Shown here piece after piece: positions 1 through 11,302 of a DNA stretch of 64,000 nucleotides (the first letter of the stretch is position 1; each line of letters begins with the position of its first letter). The notes beneath the pieces were generated by a model. That model searched no databases. It saw only the letters and a list, made by a program, of their open reading frames with translations, and had not been told where the DNA came from. The translations under genes were made by a program, and so were the position numbers. This stretch comes from Enoplolaimus lenunculus (lineage: Eukaryota; Nematoda; Enoplea; Enoplida; Thoracostomopsidae): positions 23,626 to 87,625 of the forward strand of contig JASANG010002320.1 in the NCBI GenBank assembly GCA_030248215.1, in the 5' to 3' direction.

Positions 1-2230
1 AAAACAACATTTGAACAAATTGCGATGAGTTTTATAACTGATAAGAGTGTGTACCAATTTACCTACCAGGGCACGGGGTCCTTTCATTATCCTCCCCCAG
101 GTGGCATATTATATTAATTGACAGATCTTTAATACTATGGCCATATTGTAATGTTTAAATTTACATTTTGTTTGCCATGAGAGTCCGCAGAAGGGCGGGG
201 TGGAAAGTACACTAAAGACCGTATTCTCTCAAACGAAATTCAATTAGTGATACACAGTCCGGAAAGAGAATATCTGGTGCTTTAGTTCCATTTTTACCTT
301 TAGTACCTGTTCTAAAGCTTGATGCTTGTATACCTCAACAGTAGTGGCTAGTTTTGAAAAAATTAGCTCAGCAAACAGGTATTGCAAGTCAGCAATGGGA
401 GTCACGGTCTCGGTCTTGGCAAGTCAAGCAAATGTATGACTGTATTGTTGAAGTAACTGATGGCTGATGACTGAAATTTTTCTGCAATAATTGTGAGCAG
501 ATATTCTGAAAATCACAAAAAGCTTTGAAAAACACAAAAACTATGAAAACACTATAAAAACTACGAAAAAAGCATTAGAAATAATTTATTTTGAAAATTT
601 TATTTTTTTTGGTGAAGCCCAAAAATTGTCCAACACCGAGACTTTTCTTGTCCGGTCTTGGGTGTCAGGTCTCGGTCTCAGTCTCGCCTACAATGTTCCA
701 TTTAGACTGGTGTGTATCTTTATAGAATTGAAAATTGTTTAATCGGGGGGTATTTTATGACGCACGCAAAAATTTTCAGTTAACATTGGATGTATTTTCA
801 AGTGTCAGCAGAGCTCAGTGAAGTGTACGGGGGCTCAGCGATTCACACGAGGCCTGGGCATATATGGTGGCCTCTCATTTGTGGATGGTATGGCGGGGCT
901 TGATGGATTATAGCGAAGGTTTCGGTGGATCATATGCAGTTTCTGTCGGGCCGATCTCGCGAAGCGTATTATCGGACTTGTTTATTATTAGGCTTACACT
1001 TATATTACGGTTAATTTTAAGGTAGGTTTCAGTTTTGTAATTATGCAACATGTTATGTTTAAAGTGTCTAATACGAAAACTGACCTATGTTAATTATGTC
1101 TCGCCGAGTCTACAAGCTTAATCCGAAACCTAAGCTTAATCCCAAACGTAAGCGTAATTCTAGGCCTATGTATGCCATATTCTGTAAGTCCCCCGGTCTC
1201 TCTGGCTTTCAGCAGCCAGGCCCCTATAATTCATGTCGGCCTCAAAATTTAGCAAATTGTTTATAAACAGTCCAATCCAAATGAACACAAGCTTTACAGC
1301 ACTGCTGTTGATTAGCGAAAAGAAAACGTTTATGCCATGCAAAGAAGTATAAAATTCAGCCGAACTAATTGATAAAAATTTAAACATTACAGATAAGAAG
1401 ACCACACTAGTAAACAGGGAGCAACAAACATTGCTCAAGTAAAGCGAAAAATGTAAATAAACCAGAAAAAATGTGTGATTTTTAAATCTTTCGGTAAATA
1501 TTAATTGATTAGGGTCAGCAAACTGTATCAGGGCTTCGTGCCAGAAAAAAACTATGCGAATAAACGCAATGCAATTCACATTCACTTGTTTCGGTAAAGT
1601 GCCGACGGAAGCGCCCATCTTTCGAGTACCATCTGCATCCTTAAGTTCCGAATTGTTTTCGTCCTCAAAAAATCACTAACGACTTGTGAAGCGCAAAATT
1701 CAAATTGCGCCAAAAATTTCAAATTCTTTGGTGAAATTGGAATCATCCAAAATCTTAATTTTTATGGATATATCCGCGAATTTTGGCAGAGTGACCTTAA
1801 TATAGAAAAACCAATCCACAACGTGTTATGGAAATGAAATGTACAAGTTTTCTCACGGTACTAAATTTTCTGTACACAAAAATCCCTGATGATAGATACT
1901 GTCGAAATTTTTTGAAAAGCCCTTATATATGTTGTTTAAATTCAAGGGCTACACTTTTTTATTAATTCATAAGCAGATTTTATTCCATATTTGATTTTAA
2001 TAAACATCTTCTTAAGGTCGACATCTTTTTGAGTGGAAAATACGAAAAGTAAGGTGCTTAAGATCTTGAATTTGAGCGAATTGTATTTCCTGTGCAAGCT
2101 CGATATTTTCTTCCGTACACGATGTGGCTGAAGCAGTAGTTATTCCATATTTTATAACAGACCGGTGTTAATAGCAAAGATCGGTGCCATGGACCTCGTC
2201 TAAACACTTACAAAAAGAACAATTCTGAGA
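1..2230. other. gene-poor flank with repeat remnants
   Basis: I see no supportable gene here. Around 1090-1245 there are degenerate TAAGCC/TTAGGC hexamers next to text resembling the right end of the hAT-like MITE family (see 5610-5791), so this is probably a decayed copy. Two CGGTCTCGGTCT-like stretches near 400 and 660 look like ends of another short repeat. A 150-codon minus-strand open frame at 1166-1618 is hydrophobic, AT-driven and overlaps the repeat; I do not treat it as a gene. Confidence 0.4.
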
Positions 2231-2322
2231 ATGTTTATAACGAGATTTTGTACCATGTTTAGTATATTTCACCACATCGTGCACGTAGGAAAACATGATG
2301 CCTGCAAAGTGATATTGCACTG

Positions 2323-4249
2323 TTATCCAAATCGCGGCATGTCAAAGCCGCGTCTTCCACGAAGGCCAGGACCAGTCCAAAGCGCTTCAGCAGATCGCTT
2401 GCCAAATCGAGGCAGATCAAAGCCGCTTGACCGCTTGCCAAATCGAGGCAGGTCAAAGCCGCGTTTGCCAAATCGGGGCAGATCAAAGTGCCGCTTGCCA
2501 AATCGGGGCAGATCAAAGCCCCGCTTACCAAATCGGGGCAGATCAAAGCTGTGCTTGCTCAATCGCGGCAGATCAAAGCCGCTTAACCGCTTTCCAAACC
2601 GAGGCAAATCAAAGCCGCTTGATCGTTTGCCAAACCGAGGCAAATCCCAGGCGCGATTTGTACGCCTGCCAAAATCTTCAGCATCTATTGGTTCGATAAA
2701 CGCCGATGATGTTAACGACGTTCGTTTGCCAAACCGCGGTATATCGAACGCTGGACGTTTGCCAAATGATGTCATTGGACCAAGATGAAGAAACGATACG
2801 CGTTTGTTTTTATACCGAGCGAGTCGTGGAGGATATCCGTTTCGCAGTAATTTGACAATTTGTCCACCACGTTTTCCAAGAAATGATCCTTTTTGTGACG
2901 GTTCCACTAAAACTACATCTTCCGGCTGGATTACTCTCTCTGCTCCAGTCTCAGGTTCAACGAAAATCGGCGTCGTATCTTCTTCAGCTTGTTGTCTTGC
3001 TTTCTCCACCTTAATTCTGTTGACTTCATCGTTAAGCCGCGACTCTAACACTTTGACAAACGGCAAAATATCATGATTAACGGCCGTTTGTGGATATTCT
3101 AATGATCTTCGCTTCCCGAACGCTGTGTCCCATATCATTCGACGCTCCCTGCTCAATGACGTCATCATCGGCTGGCAAAAATGACACGATTTGGTTTTTC
3201 GCTTTATAGCTGCCGCCGCTGTTGGAAACAGATCCGGAACTAATCCGCGGGCTTGCAACCATTTCGCCATAATCGGATACACCTTCTCGCCATTTCTTCT
3301 AATTAGCACCAAAAAGTCGTTACGTGTCATAGGTCCTGATTCGTACGATGCGAACCTGTTTTCAACTGGATCGATTGTGTAACCTAAAATTTTTGGTTCA
3401 ATTAGGGTGGCGGTCTATGGTGGTGAGGCGACGGAAGGCGTCGCAAACCAAAAACATTTGTTCACAAGTTGTTGTGCGGCTCGTTTCGCCAATTTACATG
3501 TGTTGCCGGACAGTGCCGGACGACACATGATGGCGTCTGATAACGCCAGACACCAGTGAAATAATCAAAAAATACCAACTTCAAGTTCCGTCCAATATAT
3601 CAAACTTTCGCTTTTATTATATCAATTAGAATTCAATTCAACCTTATTGCATTGAACAGGATATTTTCCGTCAAATATCAGCGTTTGGTGTTTAAAAACT
3701 TTCGAGCTTCATAGTAACTTTTTGAGCCAATTTTTACTGCCGACAAACTTACATTTTCACCTGGTACGTGCATGTATATTTGTAGCATGCCTTAAATTAA
3801 TTACACAGTTGGCAACACGTTCTTTAATGTTAACATATACCTTGGTAAAGTTATTCCTGCAGTATCCCACCAAAAATTTTAGTCTCCCCTCAGCAAGGTG
3901 CACTGGATACGTGCCTGCTACATCTTGTAGCTATTTACACGCAACCATGATCTGTATAAGGGAAATAATGGAAAATATCCCCAAAATCTCTGAAATGTTC
4001 GAAAATAGCTTTTACACGCTGCAAACTAACCTGCGTCAGGTTTAAAAAATATACCCATACGTTGCACTTGCTTGCAAACGCCTTATACAAGTGGATATCG
4101 TCACCCCGAAATGAAATCTTAGTTGCGGTCCCTGATTGCAAACTTGCCCTGTTTTTACCTTGCGCACTGTTGAGCGTACACATCAACCACACTGCAATAA
4201 CGAACATTGAAACAAATTGTAATTTAACGTTATAAAAGTTGCTGAACAT
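2323..4249 (-). CDS. FDLPRFamide-type neuropeptide precursor, two exons, 383 aa
   Basis: Exon 1 is 4249-4159 and exon 2 is 3383-2323; the 775-nt intron starts CAAG|GTAAAA and ends TTTTAG|GT, and both sides are phase 1, rebuilding a Gly codon at residue 31. Residues 1-30 form a signal peptide with core FVSMFVIAVWLM, cut near SAQ-G. A spacer follows, including a CHFC pair at 97-100. From about residue 240 come repeated units ending PRFGKR: AFDIPRFG, AWDLPRFG, SSGFDLPRFG twice, SFDLPRFG, GFDLPRFG twice, HFDLPRFG, and a last GFDMPRFG ending directly at the stop. One unit is degenerate (PRLSKH). Other possible amidated products end TAFGKR and TSFGKR. By general knowledge of such precursors, prohormone convertase, carboxypeptidase and amidating enzymes would release about nine RFamides. 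The gene plan matches the precursor at 22.1-23.9 kb. I do not recognise the peptide family; the precursor call is strong. Confidence 0.9.
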
Positions 4250-4275
4250 CGCGCAAATTTATATAGTATGACTAT
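4250..4275 (-). promoter_or_regulatory. TATA-like box just upstream of the PRFamide gene
   Basis: The minus strand reads TATATAAATTTG at about 4265-4254, only about 9 nt before the first ATG (4249). A normal TATA-to-start spacing of about 30 nt would put transcription start inside the coding exon, which would favour Met15 (4207) as initiator. Met15 still leaves a full hydrophobic signal core. The box may be fortuitous in AT-rich DNA. Confidence 0.3.
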
Positions 4276-5609
4276 GCCATGAAAAATGAACACCTATAGT
4301 TGCTAATAGTCTGGCTTAATTTGATTTATAAAACCTGGAAACTTAAAACAAAACGTCAATGGAGTTCAAAAACTTTAATAAATATTGTGGAGGCTGACAC
4401 CGTTAAAAGCAGCATTTTAATTGTTCGCTCGAACAGGTTCAATTAGGAACACTCTGTGCCTAAAACGCAAAACAGTGCCGACAATGTGCCGCAGCGCATG
4501 ATTTCGCGTTTGTCCAGCAAAGCAATAATTTTAGATTTTTTCAATCATACGCTATATCCATTATAATGTATTTTCCACTTTTATAGCAAAGTTCACTGTA
4601 ACGTATTGTGAGGGAAGCTATAATTGATGAGCAAGGAATGTTGTTTGGTCACGAATTTGAAGTAAAGTGGTTGTTATAACAAAAAATTGCTAAAACATCC
4701 AAATATTTGATGATGGAACATCATCAATGTCATAGATTTCGGTGTTTACTAAACGCCAGGTTTAACTGCCACAATCGGGGGGAGGGAGCACAAAGTCGCC
4801 GGCATAATACTCTACTTTGAACAAGTTCACTTTCCGGCCATTAGCGTCTACAACTGGAAGTTGGAGATTATTTATAACCTCGAAAATTCCTGAGGAACAA
4901 TAATTATAACAGACACTGTTTCACGGTGTAGAATAGAATAACCTGCTGGAACGTAGTCCAAGCCATTAAACATCTATTCCTCCCAAAAAACACTGCTGTA
5001 TATACCTGTATTTAACCCGTATACAACACTAAGAATACGCTAACTGAAATAGGATATTTAAGAACTAAAGGCTTAGATTAATGTTTGGCAACCTCGAAAT
5101 ACAGATTTGCGCCTAATTTTCCTACGGCAGCTGTACAACAACATTAAATTTTACCAGCCAATCCGTGTTCATGCTCAGTTAATATCAGGTAATCTAAGTA
5201 TTAAAGCTAAATATAAAATATTGAAAGATCATAAATACAAATTTGCGTGGAAAGATTAGTCTTAAACTCGACGCTTCAGGCAAGACATACTTGTGTTAAC
5301 TGTAGAGCTTGGGATTTAACGAAAAACTTAACGGTTTGGAAAATATACGAGTTCAAAGCTGCTGATCTCGGAGTAAGCCACAAAAGCGTATTCAGGAAAA
5401 AATTAAACAGTGGTCACATGTTGGGATCCACATAACTGAACCGATACTTTGTCGCATTCACATTTTTTGGCGTAATACGAATGAGAGAGAGTTTACGGAC
5501 ACCCAATAATCCAGTTTAGCTTATTTTATTTGTGTGTTATCGAGACAAATTCAGATAAATTTCAAGGTATCTTAGAATTTTAAAAAAATGAAAAAAGATT
5601 ATCAAAATT
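4276..5609. other. intergenic, nothing recognised
   Basis: AT-rich sequence upstream of the PRFamide precursor. I see no coding exon, RNA gene or clear repeat. A 62-codon open frame at 5247-5435 has no features that support it. Confidence 0.4.
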
Positions 5610-5791
5610 GGCCCATGTATAGAACAGGGCCGGAACAGTAGTATAAGCATATTGCTAAGTCTAAGCCAAAGACTAAGCCTATGCCTAGGCCTAAGCGTAA
5701 GCATAAGCCTATTCCTAAGCCCATCTAAAGCTTAACCGGACTCTGCTATAGCCCCTCCGAAAAACGATTGGCCCTGTTCTACACATGGGCC
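5610..5791. mobile_element. hAT-like MITE with telomere-like hexamer core (reference copy)
   Basis: This 182-bp element starts GGCCCATGTATAGAACAGGG and ends with the inverse, CCCTGTTCTACACATGGGCC. It is flanked by a perfect 8-bp direct repeat TCAAAATT (5602-5609 and 5792-5799), the target duplication size of the hAT superfamily. The inside is a run of TAAGCC variants (for example CCTAAGCCTAAG-like text). There is no coding capacity. Other copies or remnants in this window share the TIR and core. Confidence 0.85.
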
Positions 5792-5869
5792 TCAAAATTT
5801 AACCAAAAATATATATGACGTTTTGATGCGGGCTCTCATATTGAAACATTGTGATCTTGCTAACGCTGC

Positions 5870-5945
5870 ATTTAGTACGCAATAGTCTAAGCCTAAATCC
5901 AGCTCTAAATCGAAGTCTAAATGTAAGCCTAAGCCTAAATATAAA
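5870..5945. repeat. TAAGCC hexamer patch
   Basis: A short run of degenerate TAAGCC/TAAATC hexamers, as found in the core of the hAT-like MITE, but without clear ends. Probably a decayed copy. Confidence 0.4.
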
Positions 5946-6449
5946 CGAGTTCGGAAATAAGTTTTGCTAAGTAAAAATGTAGTCCTGCATTGCGCAAAGT
6001 TTTAAAATTTTAAAACCATTCTTGCTGATAACATGTGTATACCGTTTTGCCAGAAGGATATTAAACTCTGCTCGTGTTAAAGCTTGCCGTTTACTATAAT
6101 GAGTTGTAAACGCTATCAATTTTGATTGGACAAATACACCTGAAATATTCACGCATTCTTTTAATAGAAAATACTCTTCTTGTGTGAATTTTTGACACTG
6201 TTAATGATGGAACATTGGCCAAAACACACATGTCGGGCGTTACAGTTTTAATAATAAAAATATTGCAACAGTTTTGTTATTTATGTTACTCAAAATGTAA
6301 ATTCAAGTTCGTTATTGTTTTTATATATCTTGTAATTATGCAAATTTAAGGCAATTTTTTACTAACCGAGGCCTAAACGATAAGTGCAAAATAAAGCCAG
6401 AGTCTACATATACTGAACCTAACCAAGATTACTTTTAGCCGTTGTTGTA

Positions 6450-6654
6450 TACTGCAAAAAATGATGAGTCTAATTGATTCTTTCCGAAATAGGCTCTACG
6501 GGACTACGCAAACTGAGTTAAATTTGACTACACCACAGCCAAACGCACGACTCAGTGAGTAAAATTTGACTCTGATGGAGCCGAATTTGACTTTAATCCC
6601 ATAGAGCTTATATATTTCAAAGAGAGTCAGTTTGACTCACCATTTTTTACAGAG
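6450..6654. mobile_element. TA-MITE with ACTGCAAAAAATG ends
   Basis: The ends are inverse copies: TACTGCAAAAAATGATGAGTC at left and GACTCACCATTTTTTACAGAG at right, flanked by TA on both sides (6448-6449 and 6655-6656). The inside carries repeated AAATTTGACT words. A TA duplication suggests the Tc1/mariner type of transposition. Related copies are at 13461 and 20358. Confidence 0.7.
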
Positions 6655-8784
6655 TAGCCGTAGCATATTCCTAAACCTACAGCGAAGCCTGAGCTTGAAC
6701 ATAAAGCGTAAATAGAAAAGTACTGTAAATCTAAATTATGAGCTTTACTTTATCGCTGTCCCTTCTGAAACCGCTACGCTACAAGGCCTTCAGCTACATA
6801 GTTCAAACTAAATTGCTCGATTAACAGCAAAAGCGAAAATGTTTATAAATACCTAATCTAGGTAGAACCGCAATTTTGGTCTGAATATATTGTATATTTT
6901 TCAAGTTTGTACCAGGGAACAATGTCTATAAAATTGTGCTTTCTGCCTTGAGTTCATATTCGGTATGAGCACATGCTTTTGTACTGGAACTATCATTTGA
7001 TAACTGAACTCAGTGTATTATTTCAAATCAAAAATTATATAAATTCGAAATCAATAGTCACTGAAACTGTTTCTAAAATTAGCTTTTCAAAATTCCGGCA
7101 ATAAAGATACACAAAATATCAAATCTATCCATATGGCCTGTCTCCGTTTGGCACTCTATATAGCTGAATTACTCTATACGGGATTCAACGAATCACTGAG
7201 CAAAAATTTGACAACCAGTTTCGTAAATCTGCTGATATCTCATTAACTTTAATTAAAAATCCTACTTGAAAACAAGTGAAATTTCATATAATTTCGACAA
7301 ACTTACTCAAAAATTATTCAATTCTGCAAGTTTGATAATATTTGAATTTCTTTAAAATCGTGTGACATACCAGAGTGTTTTCATGTCAAATGTATGGTGT
7401 CTTAGTTTAATAATTAAAAATTTAACCTTAAAACTGTGAAAGATACAACATTAAGCAGCCAACGCGAAAATGACCGTTACGTAAACGGGTTTTTTTTCAA
7501 ACGTGGAGGTTGTAATCGTATAGTTGACATATTCATGAACCGTTTTGGTCAAACGGTTTTTTTGTGCCCGAGCCAAATGAAATATACTTTAAGGCCGCTC
7601 TTTTCAATTATTATGAAAAATGCACTATTTTCACACATTCCGTTTTAAGGTGACCGTACAAAATATTTTATTGCATTTCTTGCGTTTACTGTCAAATCAA
7701 TAGGTGGCCTAGATAGCCCACGTTCTTAATTTTTGAAACCAAAATAATACGCATATCAGTTTCCGTTACTTTGAGCACTATCTGACTGTGGACTTTTTTA
7801 AAATATGTTTTCACTCTGTCTGGAACGATCCAAACATATAATAAACAATAAAACCAAACACATATTGGACGATGAAGAATTGAATATTATGTCAAATCGT
7901 GTTTTCGTATAATCTCATATGAAATTTTAAGGGGTTAATGAAAACACTCAGGATTCAACCGAGCATAATCCAGATACTCCAGTCAGGAATTACAGGTGCT
8001 TAACTGTAAATCAAAATGAAACTTTATTGTGGCTCGCGAGTTTGTCAAAAATAAATTGGTTGCGTGGTTCAGTATATATTTCATTTATTTTTTCAAAAAA
8101 CAAAACACGTAATACTGACATAAGTCAGGGGCGTATATAAGTGCAGGTATACATGTGATATATATACCCGTTCAAATCACCGTGACATCTTTGTAGCGTC
8201 CGGAATCAGAGTTAAGGTTTACGTGAGAACTTGTGTCAAACTTGTTATCAAAAGGGGAAACCGGGTACATTCATACCGTTTAATAGCCATCGGAGAGGGA
8301 GGCTGAGTAATTTTGGTGGCAGTTTCGCAAGAAATTCTAGAGGTCCATGTGAATTTGCTTGGAGTTGGGATTTTGGAGATTCTATGAAAAGTTTCTAGTG
8401 GATGAGAAACACCGTCGCGATATCAGAATTTTTAGAATAGGACGGAGGTATCGTGTCCAGAAGCTTCAGACAAAGGCACAGTGCTTGATTTTTGGTGAGC
8501 CATTTTGGTGGCCAAAGCAAATCGAGTGTGACGAAAATTATGTATTTAAACCATGAATGACTCTCAAACGATTACTTAAACGATAAAATTATATCCAAAG
8601 TTAGAATCACGATATGTACGTACATGATTAACATTTTAGTTTTGTGCTAAAAATATGCTCTATAAGAATTTGACATTTTCGTGACATCATATTTACTGGG
8701 GCAGTTAATAGTTCAAATGGTGTGCTTTTATAGAGATTTTAACAACTGAACGTTTTTACGGTTGGTTTTATATCGTAAACGACA
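6655..8784. other. intergenic, nothing recognised
   Basis: AT-rich sequence. Two open frames of 65-70 codons (7436-7648 and 8359-8556) lack a signal peptide, splice context or a family I know. No RNA gene or clear inverted-repeat element seen. Confidence 0.35.
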
Positions 8785-8949
8785 TGCCACTTCCGCTGCG
8801 GCTAGGATGATCACAGATTGCAAAGCCTACCAGGCTAAGCATACCTTAGAGCGCTAGCGCATTGATTGCCAATTCCGCTACTGCTAGGATGATCACAGCT
8901 TGCAAAGCCTAACCGGCTAACCATACCTTAGAGCGCAAGCGCATTCATT
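8785..8949. repeat. 82-bp tandem duplication
   Basis: Two adjacent copies (about 8785-8866 and 8867-8949) share CTAGGATGATCACAG, TGCAAAGCCTA and CATACCTTAGAGCGC with several substitutions. The unit ends in a GCGCTAGCGC palindrome in copy 1. It is more GC-rich than its surroundings. It could be a duplicated small-RNA-like or regulatory unit, but no family was recognised. Confidence 0.6.
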
Positions 8950-10299
8950 TCGCCATGCTCAAATCTACATTACGCTGAGGAAGATTTAATCTGTCGAAAC
9001 CAACTTGTTGATTTTCAAATTTGATCTTTGAGCCGCTTTTGAATGAACACAAACGGGTTCTGACCACTACATTTTGGTTACCATAATGGGACCAAACGGA
9101 GTTTATCTCGGTGTGCACTGAACAAAAATGGCCAGATTTTACACTGAAAATATCAGTTGAAGCCGTAATTTCAACTTTTACGTCAACGCACACAGGTCTG
9201 TCTGCAAATTCGAAATCAGGTTTCCTGAGTTCTAAACTCCGCGTACACATTTCACAAGCTGCGCACTGGTGCAGTTGACGATTTGTGCAAATTCGCACTC
9301 GTCAAACAACACATTCAGTTCGCATACAGATAGATATACTGGTTTTAAATCAACGTAACCGAAATTGTGGCCGCTACACACACAATAATCCAAATTAAGC
9401 TGCGACCGAAATCTTGCGAGCGAGAAACCAGACTCATTTGTTTGGTATCAAAGGCATTGACGAAAATCTTAAATTCTTTTCACTACATTGAAAAAAGTGT
9501 AAACCTTAGCCTAAGTCTAAAGTGTAATCCTGTGCAAAGATGTAGTTAAAATCTTAGCCTAACCTTTTGTGGTCCCATCAGGAAACGAGAAAAGGTCAAT
9601 AAAACTAACGTGGTCCATGATCTAGATTCATAAAAAAGAATCACCTAATCAACGAGGGGGGATGAAAATGTTTAAATTCTAGCACCCAAGGTGCCGCAGA
9701 CCATCGAGCGAACGACGAAAACATAACAAAATGCGTCTTATCTGTTTGTCAAAGCATGGCAATCAAACACTGTTATGACATAAATATAAAGATATATAAC
9801 TTTTGTGCCAGCGGCCCTGCAGCCTTAAAAACGGCAGGTACCGTTGAACTCAGCGAGTCGAGGACTACAATGACAAGTTAAGGTAATGTTTACAACCATC
9901 AAACAGTCCAGTCAGGCGAACATGTCGATGGTTGTTGAAGTAGAAATTGCAATTCTAATTCCGTGAAATACTTGAATCATCTAACTGGAAGTTTTGAGAA
10001 GAAATTTTTTTTAATATTTATCACTAAAACGATGAAAAAATCTAGCCTGTAAGCTAAATTACTTAAATTAACTAGCTATATTGTATCAATACAATGTTCA
10101 CTTTGTATTAATATTAGAAGGAAATGTAACAAACACTTCTATGTGTCTTCGACAAATGCCAAGTTTCAGGCTATTAATAATCAAGTCGTTTTTTGCAATC
10201 TTATTTTTATATGCGAAAATTCACGTAGCTTCGAAATCTAACGTAGTTCTTTCTCTCTCTTTATATTTAAAAGTTTCTATGTCTTAGCAATAAGTACTA
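8950..10299. other. intergenic, repeat traces only
   Basis: A 117-codon minus-strand frame at 8945-9298 begins in the tandem repeat and has no recognisable domain. Hexamer traces (CCTTAGCCTAAG-like) occur near 9500-9560. Nothing else is supportable. Confidence 0.3.
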
Positions 10300-10719
10300 C
10301 TGTAGTGACCCGAATAAGAGCGGGAGAGACTGATATTTATTTGACCTCTGCAAAGGGTACCTTCCCTGTTATATGGTTGCGGACTGTTATTTATTTTTAA
10401 CCTGCCATCCGCCACTCTTCGTTACTATTATATCCGGTATTGCAACTATCCATTGAATTAAATGTTTATTTGTCTTGTATCAAAAGGTTGAGCGATAATG
10501 CAAGGTTATACTTCGAAATGTACCTTCAAAGCTTTAAGCATACTTTAAAGTTTTGAACTCAACTTTATTAGTGTCTTGGTGTCATTTATGCCGTACTATT
10601 AGGGGTACTTGTCATTTATGGACTTGGGGTTTAAGGACTATATTCGCTTTACGGACTCTTATTAGGGATACAGACTCATATTGATTGAGACTCCCCCCTT
10701 CTTATTCGGGTCATTACAG
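10300..10719. mobile_element. TA-MITE, CTGTAGTGACC family, copy 1
   Basis: Ends read CTGTAGTGACCCGAATAAG and CTTATTCGGGTCATTACAG, inverse of each other, with TA on both sides. Length is 420 bp, with no coding frame. The inside contains conserved words GCGATAATGCAAGGTTATAC and CTTATTAGGGATA that recur in the other copies at 15.7, 19.7, 36.6, 43.9, 47.5, 47.9 and 49.0/51.9 kb. Confidence 0.8.
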
Positions 10720-10749
10720 TATATACTATAACATAACTGCTTGCAGCGT

Positions 10750-10935
10750 GTTAAGAAAGTCGATACGTTTTTATGTCTATCAGAATATTGAGTTGACGCT
10801 CTCGTACTCTTCCTACGCCCAAACAAGCTAAGTCTATAAGACCAAGCGTCGGCCGATAACTAACCGTAATCCTAAGCCCAAGCCTAAGCCTAAGCCTGTT
10901 AACCTTAATCCAAAAGCTTAAGTTATGCCAAAACA
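10750..10935. repeat. TAAGCC hexamer-rich remnant
   Basis: Contains CCTAAGCCCAAGCCTAAGCC and related hexamers without intact terminal repeats. Probably a decayed hAT-like MITE. Confidence 0.4.
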
Positions 10936-11100
10936 TGAAAATTTCAATAACTCTGCGTGTGAATGAGTACAACAGCTTAAAAGTTTATTTCCGATGAACC
11001 GTTCACATGGGCAGATCGTTTAACAAGCAGCACCTTTAAAGGGTCAGAGAGACGGTGTACGCTTATCTAGTACAAATTGTGTGGAGCATATGTAAATTTC

Positions 11101-11302
11101 TGCCAATGTTACTTTTATTGCCGTAACAACAATATAGTCCTATTACTAAGCCTAAGTAGCCTCAGCGTTGGTATAAGCCTATAACTAAAGTCTATGTCAA
11201 AGCCAAAGCCTAAGCCTAAACATGAAAATCAGTCTAAAAGCTTAAGCTTACTCTGTTACAGTCTCGCGAAAAATTGGCTTGCCTCTCAAACTACTATGGG
11301 CC
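11101..11302. mobile_element. hAT-like hexamer MITE
   Basis: Starts TGCCAATGTTAC and ends ACTACTATGGGCC, with imperfect 8-bp flanks TAAATTTC and TAAATTGT. The core carries TAAGCC hexamers. An older member of the family described at 5610-5791. Confidence 0.6.

Noticed and set aside
1166-1618. 150-codon minus-strand frame
   Set aside because: Hydrophobic, AT-driven composition, overlaps repeat remnants and shows no domain.
2231-2788. Plus-strand frame with repeated LPNRGRSK
   Set aside because: It is the antisense shadow of the PRFamide repeat units; the minus strand has the signal peptide, splice sites and GKR motifs.
10868-10900. TAAGCC tract as interstitial telomere
   Set aside because: The same hexamers occur between transposon ends in other copies, so a decayed MITE explains it.
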